Counted from the first letter of the stretch, positions 8,916 through 18,071 are shown. The stretch is 64,000 bases of DNA from Sva-07 sp963741755 (GCA_963741755.1 CAVUJG010000006.1:62001-126000); one strand, 5' to 3'. Made by a program: numbers and translations. Notes: generated from the letters alone by a model not told the origin.

Positions 8916-9677
8916 GTGACGAGCGTACCGACGGCGGCCGAACCACGGCCCCTGTCGCCCACGTGTCCCACGCCGATCCCCCGCGCGTGGCTGCGCAACC
9001 GCTGGGACGATCTCGCATTCGTGCACTGGTCCTACGACCCTGCCGACGTGCAGGCGCTGTTGCCGCACGGGCTTCGGGTCGACACGTTCGACGACGGAGC
9101 CGGACCGAGGGCCTGGGTGTCGCTCGTACCGTTCCGCATGCGCCAGGCTGGCCCGAGCTTTCTGCCGGCCCTGCCATGGATCTCGACCTTTGCCGAGACG
9201 AACGTGCGCACGTACGTCGTCGACGCGGCCGGACACCGTGCGGTGTGGTTCCTGTCGCTCGACGCAGCTCGGCTCCCCGTCGTGGCGTTCGCACGGTGGA
9301 CGATCGGGTTCCCGTACGTCTGGTCGACGATGACGATCGAACGGTCAGGCGACCGGTGGACCTACGACACGAGACGTCGCCGGTGGCCGCGATCGCCCGG
9401 TGCTGCCACCAGGCTGGTCATCGAGGCGGGGGCCGTGATCGAACCGACGGCACTCGACGAGTTCCTGACCGCCCGCTGGGGCACCGTGGCCGAGTGGCGA
9501 GGTCAACTGCGTCACCATCCTGTCGATCATCCGCCGTGGACGCTGCGAGCGGCGACGATCGTGGAACTCGACGACTCGGCGGTCACCGCTGCGGGGCTGA
9601 GCGTTCCCACGGGCGACCCGATCGCCCGCTTCGCCGCACCGATCGACGCCCGCTTCGGGCGGCCTGTCCGAGTGTGA
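8904..9677 (+). CDS. DUF2071 (YqjF-like) protein
   Basis: 257 aa from ATG 8904, or 253 from GTG 8916. Features typical of DUF2071 are RNRWDDLAFVHWSYDPADVQALLP near the N terminus, GPRAWVSLVPFRM, FAETNVRTYV and the GHRAVWFLSLDAARLPVV segment. The family is common in Actinobacteria and its biochemical role is unknown. With the ATG start it overlaps the divergent DUF971 gene by 12 bp; with the GTG start the two genes abut exactly. Either choice leaves no room for an upstream Shine-Dalgarno outside the neighbour, so leaderless translation is likely. Confidence 0.85.
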   Translation: MLGHVTSVPTAAEPRPLSPTCPTPIPRAWLRNRWDDLAFVHWSYDPADVQALLPHGLRVDTFDDGAGPRAWVSLVPFRMRQAGPSFLPALPWISTFAETNVRTYVVDAAGHRAVWFLSLDAARLPVVAFARWTIGFPYVWSTMTIERSGDRWTYDTRRRRWPRSPGAATRLVIEAGAVIEPTALDEFLTARWGTVAEWRGQLRHHPVDHPPWTLRAATIVELDDSAVTAAGLSVPTGDPIARFAAPIDARFGRPVRV

Positions 9678-9693
9678 CGACTACGGTTCCGCG

Positions 9694-9831
9694 ATGGGCA
9701 TCGAACTGCACAAGGACTCGATCGACCTCACCATCGTGATCGACAGCGTCGAACTGCGACCCGGACTGATGGTGTCGATGGTCGAGGACCCCGACGGCAA
9801 CTGGGTCGAGTTCATCGACCCCGGCGACTGA
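9694..9831 (+). pseudogene. Remnant of a VOC/glyoxalase-family gene with an internal deletion
   Basis: A 45-codon frame. The first 20 residues (MGIELHKDSIDLTIVIDSVE) look like the N-terminal strand of a vicinal oxygen chelate domain, and the last 20 (GLMVSMVEDPDGNWVEFID) are the hallmark C-terminal strand of such a domain. The roughly 80-90 residues normally between them are absent, so the reading frame was rejoined in frame by an internal deletion (or the assembly lost the segment). A separate function is unlikely because the metal site cannot form. It lies 16 bp after the DUF2071 gene and just before the broken phosphotransferase. Confidence 0.6.
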
Positions 9832-9842
9832 CGCGTCTGCCG

Positions 9843-10521
9843 GTGACCGGAGAGTTGATCGGCCGGGGACGCGACTGCGACGTCTTCGAGGCCGGGACCG
9901 GGCGGGTGCTGCGCCGCAATCGCGATGGCAGGTCCACCGAGGTCGAAGCACTGACGATGCGACACTGCGAAACGCACGGCTATCCGGTGCCCGAGGTCTT
10001 CGACGCCGATGGGTCCGACATCGTCATGCAACGGCTCGACGGCCCGACGATGCTCGCCGAGATGAGCGCTCGACCATGGACGATGAGGGCCAAGGCGCGG
10101 CAGCTCGCGGAGCTGGTCGAGCAGCTCGGGCGCATTCCACTGCCCGATCACGAACTCCCGCGCTGCCGTCGCCGGCGGCGACACGGCTCGTCCACCTCGA
10201 TCTCCATCCCGACAACGTCGTGCTCACGGACGACGGCCCGGTCGTGATCGACTGGAGCAATTCTGCGGCGTCGGTGTGGCCGGCCTCGACGCTGCGAACA
10301 CCTGGCTCACGATCGCGGCGGGCCAGCCCGAGGGTTCCGCACTCATGCGCACGGTGGTCGCCGCCGGGCGGCGCTTCTTCGTCCGTGGGTTCGTGTCGTC
10401 GATCGACCGGAGCGCAGCCGTGCGCGAGTTGCCGAGAGCGCTGGAGCTGCGTCTGCGCGACGCGAACCTGTCCGACGCCGAGCGAGCAACGATGCAGGCG
10501 CTCGTCGAACGAGTCACCTGA
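9843..10521 (+). pseudogene. Aminoglycoside phosphotransferase-like (APH) kinase, two frameshifts
   Basis: A GTG-started frame encodes the nucleotide-binding lobe (GELIGRGRDCDVFEAGTGRVLRRNR; VMQRLDGPTML). A one-base loss in the CCC run near 10157 moves the reading to a frame with the catalytic loop HLDLHPDNVV and the metal site VVIDWSN, and a second loss near 10266 moves it to the frame that ends at 10521. Joined, these give an intact APH fold of about 226 aa. All catalytic motifs survive, so the breaks may be sequence errors. The substrate is unknown; a resistance role should not be assumed. Confidence 0.75.
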
Positions 10522-10548
10522 CCGATCCGTGCGTACCCTCGAACGGAC

Positions 10549-13236
10549 ATGACGTCGCCACACGCCGCAGAGCCGCCGCTGATCCGCCACCTCCCCGGAC
10601 CCGGCGCCCGGTTGCCCGACGGCACGATCGACGGCGACGCGATTCTGGCCGGCTTCACCGACTACGCCGAGGAGATCGGCCTCGAGCTGTACCCGGCCCA
10701 GGAGGAAGCGATCTTCGAGGTGGTGCTCGGCAACCACGTGATCCTCAACACGCCGACGGGGTCGGGGAAGTCGCTCGTCGCTGCGGCGGCTCACTTCGCG
10801 GCGCTGGCCGAGGGCAAGCGGAGCGTGTACACGGCGCCGATCAAGGCGCTCGTGAGCGAGAAGTTCTTCGCACTGTGCCGCGAGTTCGGCTCCGACCGCG
10901 TCGGGATGGTCACCGGCGACGCCGCCGTGAACCCCGATGCGCCAATCATCTGCTGCACGCAGGAGATCCTCGCCAATTGGGCGTTGCGCGACGGGCGTGA
11001 TGCGCCGGTCGATGTCGCCGTGGTCGACGAGTTCCACTACTACGGCGATCCTCAGCGCGGGTGGGCGTGGCAGGTGCCGCTGCTGGAGCTGCCGCACACG
11101 CAGTTCCTGTTGATGTCGGCGACGCTCGGCAACGTCGAGTTCTTCCGCCAGGATCTCACCGAGCGGACCGGGCGCGACACGACCGTCGTCAAGTCGGTGC
11201 AGCGGCCGGTGCCACTCGACTTCGAGTACCGAACGACGACGTTGCACAACAGCGTGACGTCGCTGCTGGAGTCCGGCCGGGCACCGATCTATCTGGTGCA
11301 CTTCACGCAGAAGGACGCGACCGAGGCGGCACAGAACTACCTGGCGCTCGACCCGCTGAGCAAGACGGAGAAGGCCGCCGTGAAGGAGGCGCTGGCCGGG
11401 TTCCGGTTCGACTCGCCCATCGGCAAGGACCTCCGTCGCTTCATCACCGCCGGCGTCGGCGTGCACCACGCCGGCTTGCTGCCCAAGTACCGCCTGCTGG
11501 TGGAGAAGCTCGCACAAGATGGGCTGCTCAAGATCATCTGCGGCACCGACACGCTCGGGGTGGGCGTGAACGTGCCGATCCGGTCGGTGCTGTTCACGCA
11601 GCTGTGCAAGTACGACGGGTCCGGCGTGCGGATCCTGTCGAACCGTGAGTTCGCGCAGATCGGCGGGCGGGCGGGCCGCAAGGGGTTCGACGACCGGGGC
11701 GACGTCTGGGTGCAGGCACCCGAGCACGTGGTCGAGAACCAGCGCCTCGGCGAGAAGGCGGCAGCGAGCGGCAAGAAGAAGGTCGTCAAGAAGAAGCAAC
11801 CCGAACGGGGCTACGCGCACTGGACCCAGGAGACGTTCGACAAGTTGGTCGGCGGCGAGCCCGAGGAGTTGAAGTCGCACTTCCAGGTGAGCCACCAGAT
11901 GGTGATGAACCTGCTCGACCGACCGGTCGTGCACGACCCCGACGGGACGGAAGTCGACGGGTGTCGGGCGGTGCGGACGCTGTTGACCGACAACCACGAG
12001 CCGCGGAGGCGCCAGCGAGCACACATCCGCCGGGCGATCTCGATCTATCGATCGCTGGTCGAGGCGGAGATGCTCGAATTCCCCGACGAGCCCGACGAGT
12101 ACGGGCGGCGCGTGCGGGTCAACTTCGACCTGCAGGATCAGTTCGCGCTCCACCAGCCGTTGTCGCTGTGGGCGGTCGAGGCACTGCACGCACTGCCCGC
12201 CGCCGAGGCGGAAGCGTCGGCCGCGTCGGCCGCCCACCAGCCCGAAATTCGGAGCGAGGATGTCGCTGAGCGCGACGTTGGCTCCGAATTTGCGGGTGGG
12301 GGGATCGATCATGCGCTGAACATGCTGACGATCATCGAGTCGGTACAGGAGAACCCCGGCGTGGTGCTCGCCGCACAGGTGAAGCGGGCCAAGGACGAGT
12401 TGATGGCAGAGATGAAGTCGTCGGGCGTCGAGTACGAGGAGCGCATGGAGCGCCTCGCGCAGGTGGAGTATCCGAAGCCGAATGCGGCGTGGATCTACGG
12501 CAACTTCAACGAGTTCCGAACCCGCCATCCATGGGTGGGTGGCGACACGGTGGCTCCGAAGGCGATCGTGCGGGAGATGTACGAGCGGGCGATGACCTTC
12601 GGCGAGTACGTCAACGACTACGGCCTGAAGCGCTCGGAGGGCGTGGTGCTGCGTTACCTGTCCGACGTGTACAAGGGCCTCCTCCAGAACGTGCCGGAGG
12701 AGCTGGCGACGCCGGAACTCGGCGACATGGTGGCATGGCTCGGCGCAGTGGTTCGCCACGTCGACTCGAGCCTGATCGACGAATGGGAGCGGCTGCTGCA
12801 TCCCGAGGATGCTGCATCGGTCGACGATCTGCGACCGGCGCTGCCGACCGGGGAGCGGTCGATCGTCGACGACGACCGGGCGTTCCGCGTGATGGTGCGC
12901 AACAGAGTGTTCGACTGGGTGCAGCGCCTGGCGCGCCGCAACGGCTACAACGAGATCGTCGCCGACGCCGGCGATCGCGACCGTTGGCAGTCGGGTGAGG
13001 ACGTGATCGAGGCGATGGCGCCGTACCGCGACGAGTTCGTCGACGTGCTCGACGACGCGGCGGCGCGTTCCGGCGAGTTGTTCCGCTACGACCGGGCGAC
13101 TGGTCGAGTGACGCAGATACTCCACGATCCGGAGGACTCGAACGAGTGGCGGATCGAGGCGATCGTCGACGTCGACGCATCACGTGAGGACGACCGGGTG
13201 GTGTTGCGATTGGTCGAGCTGGGGCCGTTGCGGTGA
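10549..13236 (+). CDS. SKI2-like DEAD/DEAH-box helicase with DUF3516
   Basis: 895 aa. The motor has Walker A NTPTGSGKS (67-75), motif Ia YTAPIKALVSEKFF, Walker B DEFH (160-163), motif III SATLG and motif VI QIGGRAGRKG. The C-terminal half matches DUF3516 of actinobacterial SKI2-like helicases. This suggests ATP-driven remodelling of RNA or DNA; the substrate is unknown. Residues about 565-583 are encoded by an unusual hairpin DNA segment (12241-12296), in what looks like a linker between the helicase core and DUF3516. The stop overlaps the GTG of the Nudix gene (GTGA), so the two are translationally coupled. Confidence 0.92.
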   Translation: MTSPHAAEPPLIRHLPGPGARLPDGTIDGDAILAGFTDYAEEIGLELYPAQEEAIFEVVLGNHVILNTPTGSGKSLVAAAAHFAALAEGKRSVYTAPIKALVSEKFFALCREFGSDRVGMVTGDAAVNPDAPIICCTQEILANWALRDGRDAPVDVAVVDEFHYYGDPQRGWAWQVPLLELPHTQFLLMSATLGNVEFFRQDLTERTGRDTTVVKSVQRPVPLDFEYRTTTLHNSVTSLLESGRAPIYLVHFTQKDATEAAQNYLALDPLSKTEKAAVKEALAGFRFDSPIGKDLRRFITAGVGVHHAGLLPKYRLLVEKLAQDGLLKIICGTDTLGVGVNVPIRSVLFTQLCKYDGSGVRILSNREFAQIGGRAGRKGFDDRGDVWVQAPEHVVENQRLGEKAAASGKKKVVKKKQPERGYAHWTQETFDKLVGGEPEELKSHFQVSHQMVMNLLDRPVVHDPDGTEVDGCRAVRTLLTDNHEPRRRQRAHIRRAISIYRSLVEAEMLEFPDEPDEYGRRVRVNFDLQDQFALHQPLSLWAVEALHALPAAEAEASAASAAHQPEIRSEDVAERDVGSEFAGGGIDHALNMLTIIESVQENPGVVLAAQVKRAKDELMAEMKSSGVEYEERMERLAQVEYPKPNAAWIYGNFNEFRTRHPWVGGDTVAPKAIVREMYERAMTFGEYVNDYGLKRSEGVVLRYLSDVYKGLLQNVPEELATPELGDMVAWLGAVVRHVDSSLIDEWERLLHPEDAASVDDLRPALPTGERSIVDDDRAFRVMVRNRVFDWVQRLARRNGYNEIVADAGDRDRWQSGEDVIEAMAPYRDEFVDVLDDAAARSGELFRYDRATGRVTQILHDPEDSNEWRIEAIVDVDASREDDRVVLRLVELGPLR
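12241..12296. repeat. Nested inverted repeat inside the helicase gene
   Basis: The left arm CCCGAAATTCGGAGC (12241-12255) is nearly the exact reverse complement of GCTCCGAATTTGCGGG (12281-12296), with one extra base. An inner stem GTCGC/GCGAC sits between. The AT-containing arms differ from the surrounding codon use. The segment stays in frame and adds about 19 residues in a linker. Confidence 0.75.
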
Positions 13237-13691
13237 AGCGCAGCGCCGGCATCGTGCTGTACCGACGCACGGCTGACGGTGCCGTCGAGGTCTTGCTCGG
13301 GCACATGGGCGGCCCGTTCTGGGCCCGCAAGGATGCGGGAGCCTGGACGATTCCGAAGGGCGAGGTCGGGCCGGGCGAGGAGCCTCTCGCCGTGGCCCGA
13401 CGGGAGTTCGAGGAGGAGCTGGGAGTGGCAGTGCCGATCGGCGACCTCGTCGACCTGGGCGAGGTCCGACAGGCCGGCGGCAAGGTCGTACGGGCGTGGG
13501 CGGTGGAGGGAGACCTCGATGCGGACGACATCGTCAGCAACACGTTCGAGCTGGAATGGCCACCGAGATCCGGGCGTTTCCAAGCCTTCCCGGAGATCGA
13601 TCGTGCCGCCTGGATGAGTGTGGAGTCCGCCCGAGCGGCGATCATCGAGGCCCAACGCCTGCTCCTCGATCGTCTGCCGATCGCTGACTGA
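13233..13691 (+). CDS. Nudix hydrolase
   Basis: 152 aa. The Nudix box is complete: GEVGPGEEPLAVARREFEEELGV fits Gx5Ex7REUxEExGU, with REFEEE coordinating the metal. The N terminus RSAGIVLYRR and PFWARKDAGAWTIPKGE resemble NTP-pyrophosphohydrolases of the MutT/diadenosine type. It would cleave a nucleoside diphosphate linked to another moiety; the substrate is not evident. The GTG start overlaps the helicase stop, pointing to a shared role in nucleic-acid or nucleotide maintenance. Confidence 0.93.
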   Translation: MKRSAGIVLYRRTADGAVEVLLGHMGGPFWARKDAGAWTIPKGEVGPGEEPLAVARREFEEELGVAVPIGDLVDLGEVRQAGGKVVRAWAVEGDLDADDIVSNTFELEWPPRSGRFQAFPEIDRAAWMSVESARAAIIEAQRLLLDRLPIAD

Positions 13692-13805
13692 CCTCGCCTC
13701 GCTGCCTCGACCCGGTCTCGGAAACGGTGAAGCGCTTGGCGGCGGTCAGACGTGGTGCGACGGCTCACCACCGGAGGCTGGGTTCTCCGTCTACTGTCGC
13801 GGGTC

Positions 13806-14780
13806 ATGAAGGCTGTGGTGTGTCAGGAGTTCGGGCCGCCCGAGGCGCTGGTCGTCGAGGAGATGGACGACCCGACGGCCGGTGACGGCGAATTGTTGAT
13901 CGAAGTGAAGGCGTCGGCGGTGACGTTCCCCGACACCCTCATGCTCGAGGACAAGTACCAGTTCCATCCGACACCGCCGTACATCCCCGGCGGCGAGGCG
14001 GCGGGAATCGTCGTGGCCGTTGGCGACGGCGTGGCGGACTGGTCGGTTGGCGACCGTGTCGTCGGTGGCCTCGGAACGACCGGCGGTTACGCCGAACTGC
14101 TGGCGATTCCCGCTGCCACTGCTCGTCGGCTCCCGGGTTCGGTCGACTTCGCGGTCGCCACCGGGCTGAACTACGCCTACGGCACGACGCTCTACGCACT
14201 CAGGCACCGGGCGAACATCCAGCCGGGCGAGACGATGCTCGTGCTCGGTGCCGGCGGCGCACTCGGCGTGTCGGCGGTGGAGATCGGCAAGCTCATGGGC
14301 GCCCGGGTGATCGCCGCAGCATCGACCGAGGAGAAGCTCGACCTCTGCCGCGAGCGAGGCGCCGACGAGACCATCAACTACGCCACCGAGAACCTCAAGG
14401 AACGCACCAAGGAGCTGACGAACGGTCGAGGCGTCGATGTCGTCTACGACGCGGTGGGCGGCGACAAGGCCGAGCAGGCGCTCAGGGCGATTGGTTGGGA
14501 AGGCCGGTTCCTCGTGATCGGGTTCACCGGCGGCATCCCGTCGATCCCGCTCAACCTGACGCTGCTCAAGGGCTGCCAGATCGTCGGCGTCTTCTACGGC
14601 GCGATGACCGCCCGCCAACCGGAACTGAACGCCGAGATCAGCGACGAGTTGATCCGGCTGGTGGCGTCCGGTGAACTCCGACCCCACGTGTCGGCGCGCT
14701 ACCCGCTCGAGCGCGCAGGCGATGCGCTCCGTTCGCTGATGGACCGCACCGCGGTCGGCAAAGTCGTCATCACGCCCTGA
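13806..14780 (+). CDS. Zinc-less NADPH:quinone oxidoreductase (MDR family)
   Basis: 324 aa from ATG 13806. The medium-chain dehydrogenase fold is clear: N-terminal GroES-like half (PPEALVVEEMDDPTAGDGELLIEVKASAVTFPD; GGEAAGIVVAVG) and a Rossmann half with VLGAGGALGVSAVEIGKLMGARVIAAAS. Zinc ligands are absent, as in the quinone oxidoreductase subfamily, which reduces quinones or enoyl-CoA-type substrates with NADPH. It stands alone, with a hairpin 7 bp after the stop. Confidence 0.9.
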   Translation: MKAVVCQEFGPPEALVVEEMDDPTAGDGELLIEVKASAVTFPDTLMLEDKYQFHPTPPYIPGGEAAGIVVAVGDGVADWSVGDRVVGGLGTTGGYAELLAIPAATARRLPGSVDFAVATGLNYAYGTTLYALRHRANIQPGETMLVLGAGGALGVSAVEIGKLMGARVIAAASTEEKLDLCRERGADETINYATENLKERTKELTNGRGVDVVYDAVGGDKAEQALRAIGWEGRFLVIGFTGGIPSIPLNLTLLKGCQIVGVFYGAMTARQPELNAEISDELIRLVASGELRPHVSARYPLERAGDALRSLMDRTAVGKVVITP

Positions 14781-14786
14781 GCCGTA

Positions 14787-14835
14787 GTTGGCGCGGCCCG
14801 CAGTGACCGCTGTGGGCAGATCGTCTCGCCAACTC
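14787..14835. repeat. Nested hairpin between the quinone oxidoreductase and the DUF222-HNH gene
   Basis: The outer arms AGTTGGCG (14787-14794) and CGCCAACT (14828-14835) pair perfectly. The inner arms GCCCGCAG (14797-14804) and CTGTGGGC (14811-14818) pair with one G-T wobble. It begins 7 bp after a stop codon and could act as a terminator, but no T tract follows, so a palindromic repeat element is equally possible. Confidence 0.55.
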
Positions 14836-14863
14836 TGGGGTACCCCTTCGTCATGATGGAGGC

Positions 14864-16234
14864 ATGACTTCGGTTGACGTCGACGAGGTGGTGGGAACCG
14901 CCGGTGTTGATCGTGTGGATGCGATCCGGTTGCGGCTCGTCAGCTCGGTGGTGGAGGGGTCGGCGGCTGAGCAGGCTCGCCGAGCGATCGGTCGGGCGTC
15001 GGTGGCGCTGGCGGGTTTGTCCGATGTCGATGTGTCGTCGTTGGATGCCGTCGAGCTGCGAGTGTGGCTCGAAGAGGTCGAGGTGTTGCGTCGCATGGTC
15101 GAGGCTGCCGCGATCGCAGCGACGGGTGTGGTGGATCGGTCGAACCCGTTCCGCAAGCAAGGGTTCCTGTCGGCGAAGACGGTCGTGAAGCACATGTGCA
15201 AGCTGTCGGGGCCCGAAGCGCATCGCCGGGTCCAGTCCGCCCGTCTGCACGACGCGTTGCCCGAGTGGGCTGACGCCGAAGCTGACGGTCGTGTCGGCGT
15301 CGCCCAGTCCGAGTTGATGGCGCGTGTCGCGGCGAACCCGCGAATCCCGGCTGCGGTGTTGGAGCGTGACTCACCGGCATTGTTGGACGACGCGATCGGC
15401 CAGTCGTTCGACGAGTTCGAACGCCGTGTGCGTATGTGGGAAGCGTTGGCCGATCCTGACGGCGACCGCGACCGCAATCAACGGGCGCACGCCAACCGTG
15501 ACGTCCGCTTCCGGCCCCGACCCGAGGGTGGCTGGACGATCACCGGCAACCTCGCCGAACTGGGCGGCTGCGAAGTCAACGAGATCTTTGCGTGGTTCAT
15601 CGAAGCCGAGTGGCACACCGACTGGGCCGAGGCCCGCGCCCGCCTCGGCGACGCCGCCACCACCAACGACCTCGCCCGCACCGAAGCACAACGCCGTGCG
15701 GATGCGTTCGTGGCGATGGCCAAGGCGGCTGCCTCAGCGGCGCCAGGGTCTCGGCCGCCGCGGACGACGGTCAACATCTTGATCGACGACGACACCTTCG
15801 AGACACACCTGCGAGGTGAGAGCGTCGACCCGCGCCGCTACCGCGACGTCGTCGTGCGCACCCAGACCGGGCGGCGTCTGCATCCCGACGACGCCGTCAA
15901 CGCCGCTCTGATCGGCCACATCCGCCGCGTCGTCTACGAGGGCTCGGGCACCGTCATCGAACTCGGCCGCCGACAACGCCTGTTCCGCGGATCATCACGC
16001 GACGCGGTGATGCTGCTACTCACGACCTGTGTCTGGATCGGCTGCGACCGGCCCATTGCGTGGTGCGACGCCGATCACTCCGTGTCCTGGAAAGCCTTCG
16101 GCGCCACCGTCCCGAGAAACGGTGGCGGACTCTGCGACTGCCACAACAACCTCAAAGAACAAGGATTCCAGGTCTACCGAGACGACCACGGCACCTGGCA
16201 CGTCATCGACCCCAACGGCAACGAAATCGTCTGA
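14864..16234 (+). CDS. DUF222 / HNH endonuclease-signature protein (13E12-type)
   Basis: 456 aa. The N-terminal two thirds is a DUF222 helical domain (about 20-330); the C terminus has an HNH-type site with paired cysteines (CVWIGCDRPIAWCDADHSVSW, then CDCHNNLKEQGF). This matches the actinobacterial 13E12 repeat family, present in many copies per genome and suspected to be mobile or mobilisable, with no proven biochemical role. The end of a second, minus-strand member lies at the right edge of the window. Codon use and GC look like the neighbours. Confidence 0.9.
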   Translation: MTSVDVDEVVGTAGVDRVDAIRLRLVSSVVEGSAAEQARRAIGRASVALAGLSDVDVSSLDAVELRVWLEEVEVLRRMVEAAAIAATGVVDRSNPFRKQGFLSAKTVVKHMCKLSGPEAHRRVQSARLHDALPEWADAEADGRVGVAQSELMARVAANPRIPAAVLERDSPALLDDAIGQSFDEFERRVRMWEALADPDGDRDRNQRAHANRDVRFRPRPEGGWTITGNLAELGGCEVNEIFAWFIEAEWHTDWAEARARLGDAATTNDLARTEAQRRADAFVAMAKAAASAAPGSRPPRTTVNILIDDDTFETHLRGESVDPRRYRDVVVRTQTGRRLHPDDAVNAALIGHIRRVVYEGSGTVIELGRRQRLFRGSSRDAVMLLLTTCVWIGCDRPIAWCDADHSVSWKAFGATVPRNGGGLCDCHNNLKEQGFQVYRDDHGTWHVIDPNGNEIV

Positions 16235-16265
16235 ACTACTCCTCCGCTCGAGCGCGGTGGCGTGC

Positions 16266-18071
16266 TCAGGCCAACACGGACTCGGGCACCGTCACGACAC
16301 GGGAGCGCAGCCACTCTCCCAGCGCCTTCGCCTGCGCGTCCTGGCGGGTCGAGGCGGCGACGCCTTCTTGCAGCAGGCCACGGACCACGAAGTTGAGCGA
16401 GCGGAGATTCGGGAACCGGTAGCGATCGACGGCGAGCGCAGCGGTCTCCGGGAGCAGTTGCTGGAGTCGCTCGACCGTCAGCTCGGCGTCGAGCCATGCC
16501 CAACCGGCATCGGTGCGGGCGTAGACGCCCAGATTCGCATCGCCGCCCTTGTCGCCCGAGCGCGTCCCGACGAACGATCCCAACGGCACCTCGACCATCG
16601 GCTCTGCTGAGCCCTCCTCGACCGGTCGTGGTTCCCGGAGACCTGGGCTCGGGGAACCAAGGTCAGCGACGGCCGGGACGACCGAGTCGATCTGGGTGGT
16701 GGTGCCGTTGATGTGGACGTACTGCGGGACCAGGTCGGCAGGCACCGTCGCCGGCCGGTACACCCCGAACGGCGACGCGGCGCTCGGGCCGCCGCCGAGG
16801 CCGTACATGCCGGGGATGCCGGCGAGCACGGTGTGCACCATCGCGTCGTTGAAGGCGCGGCCGACCTTGCGTTCGTCCGGGTCTTTGACCGTGACCCGCC
16901 AGATCGCGGTCGCTTCTTCCTGCGTCGCCGGATCGGGCTTGTTCGTGTGGATCACCTTGTTCTCGATGAATCCGAAGTCGTCAGGCCCGTAGGGGCAGGC
17001 ATCCCAGAACGCCGCTTCGGCGAACGCTGCCTTCTCGTCGATGTCGAGACCGGTCAGCGCCACGGTGAACGAGTTGCGATACCCGCCGAGCTCGTTCATC
17101 GCGACCTTCAGCGTCGCCGGCGGCGCCGCGCCCTTCGTGCCGGACACTCGAACCCGATCACGTTCGACCTGCTCGACCTGGATCGTGTCGAAACGAGCGG
17201 TGACGTCCGGGCCGAGGTATTCGGGGCCGCCGATCTCGTACAGCAGCTGCGACGTCACCGTCTCGACGTTGACCACGCCACCGGTGCCATCGTGCTTGCC
17301 GATCACGCAGGAACCGTCGGCGGCCACCTCGGCCCACGGGAACCCGAACCTCGCGCCGCCACCCCACCCTTCATCATTGCGACCGTCGATCTCGTGGAAG
17401 AACGAGTAGTTGCCGCCGGTGACCTGGGCGCTGCACTCGATGATGTGTCCGGCAACCACTCCCCCAGCGAGCTGGTCGACGTCGTCGCGCTGCCAGCCGT
17501 GATGCCACGCTGCCGGGCCACACGTGACCGCGGCGTCGGTGACGCGGCCGGTGATCACGATGTCGGCACCCTTGGTGAGCGCGTCGACGATGCCGAAGCA
17601 GCCGAGGTAGGCGTTGGCGGTGAGGAACCGTGACGGGTCGCCGAGGCTGGTCGCCGAACCGAACGGAGCGAGCGCGCCGGACTCGGCAAGCTCGGTGATT
17701 CGAGGCATCAGGTCGTCGCCGTCGATGTAGGCGATCGTCGGCGAGAGCCCCAGGCGATCTGCGACCTCCTGCACCGCGTCGGCACAACCGTCGGGGTCGA
17801 GCCCGCCGGCATTGGACACGACCTTGATGCCCCGGTCGAGGCAGGTGCCCATCACTTGTTCCATCTGCGACACGAACGTTCTGGCGAATCCGCCCTTGGC
17901 GTGCTTGGCCCTGATGCGGCTGAGGATCAGCATCGTCAGCTCGGCGAGCCAGTCGCCCGTGAGGACATCGATGGGTCCACCCTCGACCATCTCGAGCGCC
18001 CCACTCGGTCGATCGCCGAAGAAGCCGGAGCAGTTGGCGATGCGAATCGGCTCGCCTGGTGCAGCGGTCAT
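16266..18071 (-). CDS. atuA: AtuA family protein (acyclic terpene utilisation, DUF1446)
   Basis: 601 aa. Residues 1 to about 465 form the AtuA domain (RIANCSGFFGDRPSGALEMVEGG; VSNAGGLDP; ITGRVTDAA). The last about 110 residues are the small AtuA C-terminal domain (GSFVGTRSGDKGGDANLGVY). The family is tied genetically to citronellol/geraniol degradation and to acyl-CoA carboxylase operons; its reaction is not firmly known. Its ATG overlaps the stop of the biotin carboxylase gene (ATGA). The linker between the domains (about residues 472-481) is encoded by a copy of the dispersed GGTTCCCGGAG palindrome. Confidence 0.88.
   Translation of the reverse strand: MTAAPGEPIRIANCSGFFGDRPSGALEMVEGGPIDVLTGDWLAELTMLILSRIRAKHAKGGFARTFVSQMEQVMGTCLDRGIKVVSNAGGLDPDGCADAVQEVADRLGLSPTIAYIDGDDLMPRITELAESGALAPFGSATSLGDPSRFLTANAYLGCFGIVDALTKGADIVITGRVTDAAVTCGPAAWHHGWQRDDVDQLAGGVVAGHIIECSAQVTGGNYSFFHEIDGRNDEGWGGGARFGFPWAEVAADGSCVIGKHDGTGGVVNVETVTSQLLYEIGGPEYLGPDVTARFDTIQVEQVERDRVRVSGTKGAAPPATLKVAMNELGGYRNSFTVALTGLDIDEKAAFAEAAFWDACPYGPDDFGFIENKVIHTNKPDPATQEEATAIWRVTVKDPDERKVGRAFNDAMVHTVLAGIPGMYGLGGGPSAASPFGVYRPATVPADLVPQYVHINGTTTQIDSVVPAVADLGSPSPGLREPRPVEEGSAEPMVEVPLGSFVGTRSGDKGGDANLGVYARTDAGWAWLDAELTVERLQQLLPETAALAVDRYRFPNLRSLNFVVRGLLQEGVAASTRQDAQAKALGEWLRSRVVTVPESVLA
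16630..16658. repeat. Dispersed palindromic repeat, copy inside atuA
   Basis: 29 bp beginning GGTTCCCGGAG and ending CTCGGGGAACC, with 7-bp terminal arms GGTTCCC/GGGAACC. It differs from the repeat at 27687-27715 at one internal base and lies in frame in the interdomain linker of atuA. Confidence 0.85.

Noticed and set aside
10157..10272. Programmed ribosomal frameshifting as an explanation for broken frames
   Set aside because: The sites lack classical slippery heptamers with downstream structures, occur in unrelated genes, and go both directions.
10024..13125. Very long open frame on the minus strand opposite the helicase (over 1000 codons)
   Set aside because: GC-rich codon bias leaves the antisense frame open. 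The product is Arg/His/Val-rich without a domain, and the plus strand has full helicase motifs.
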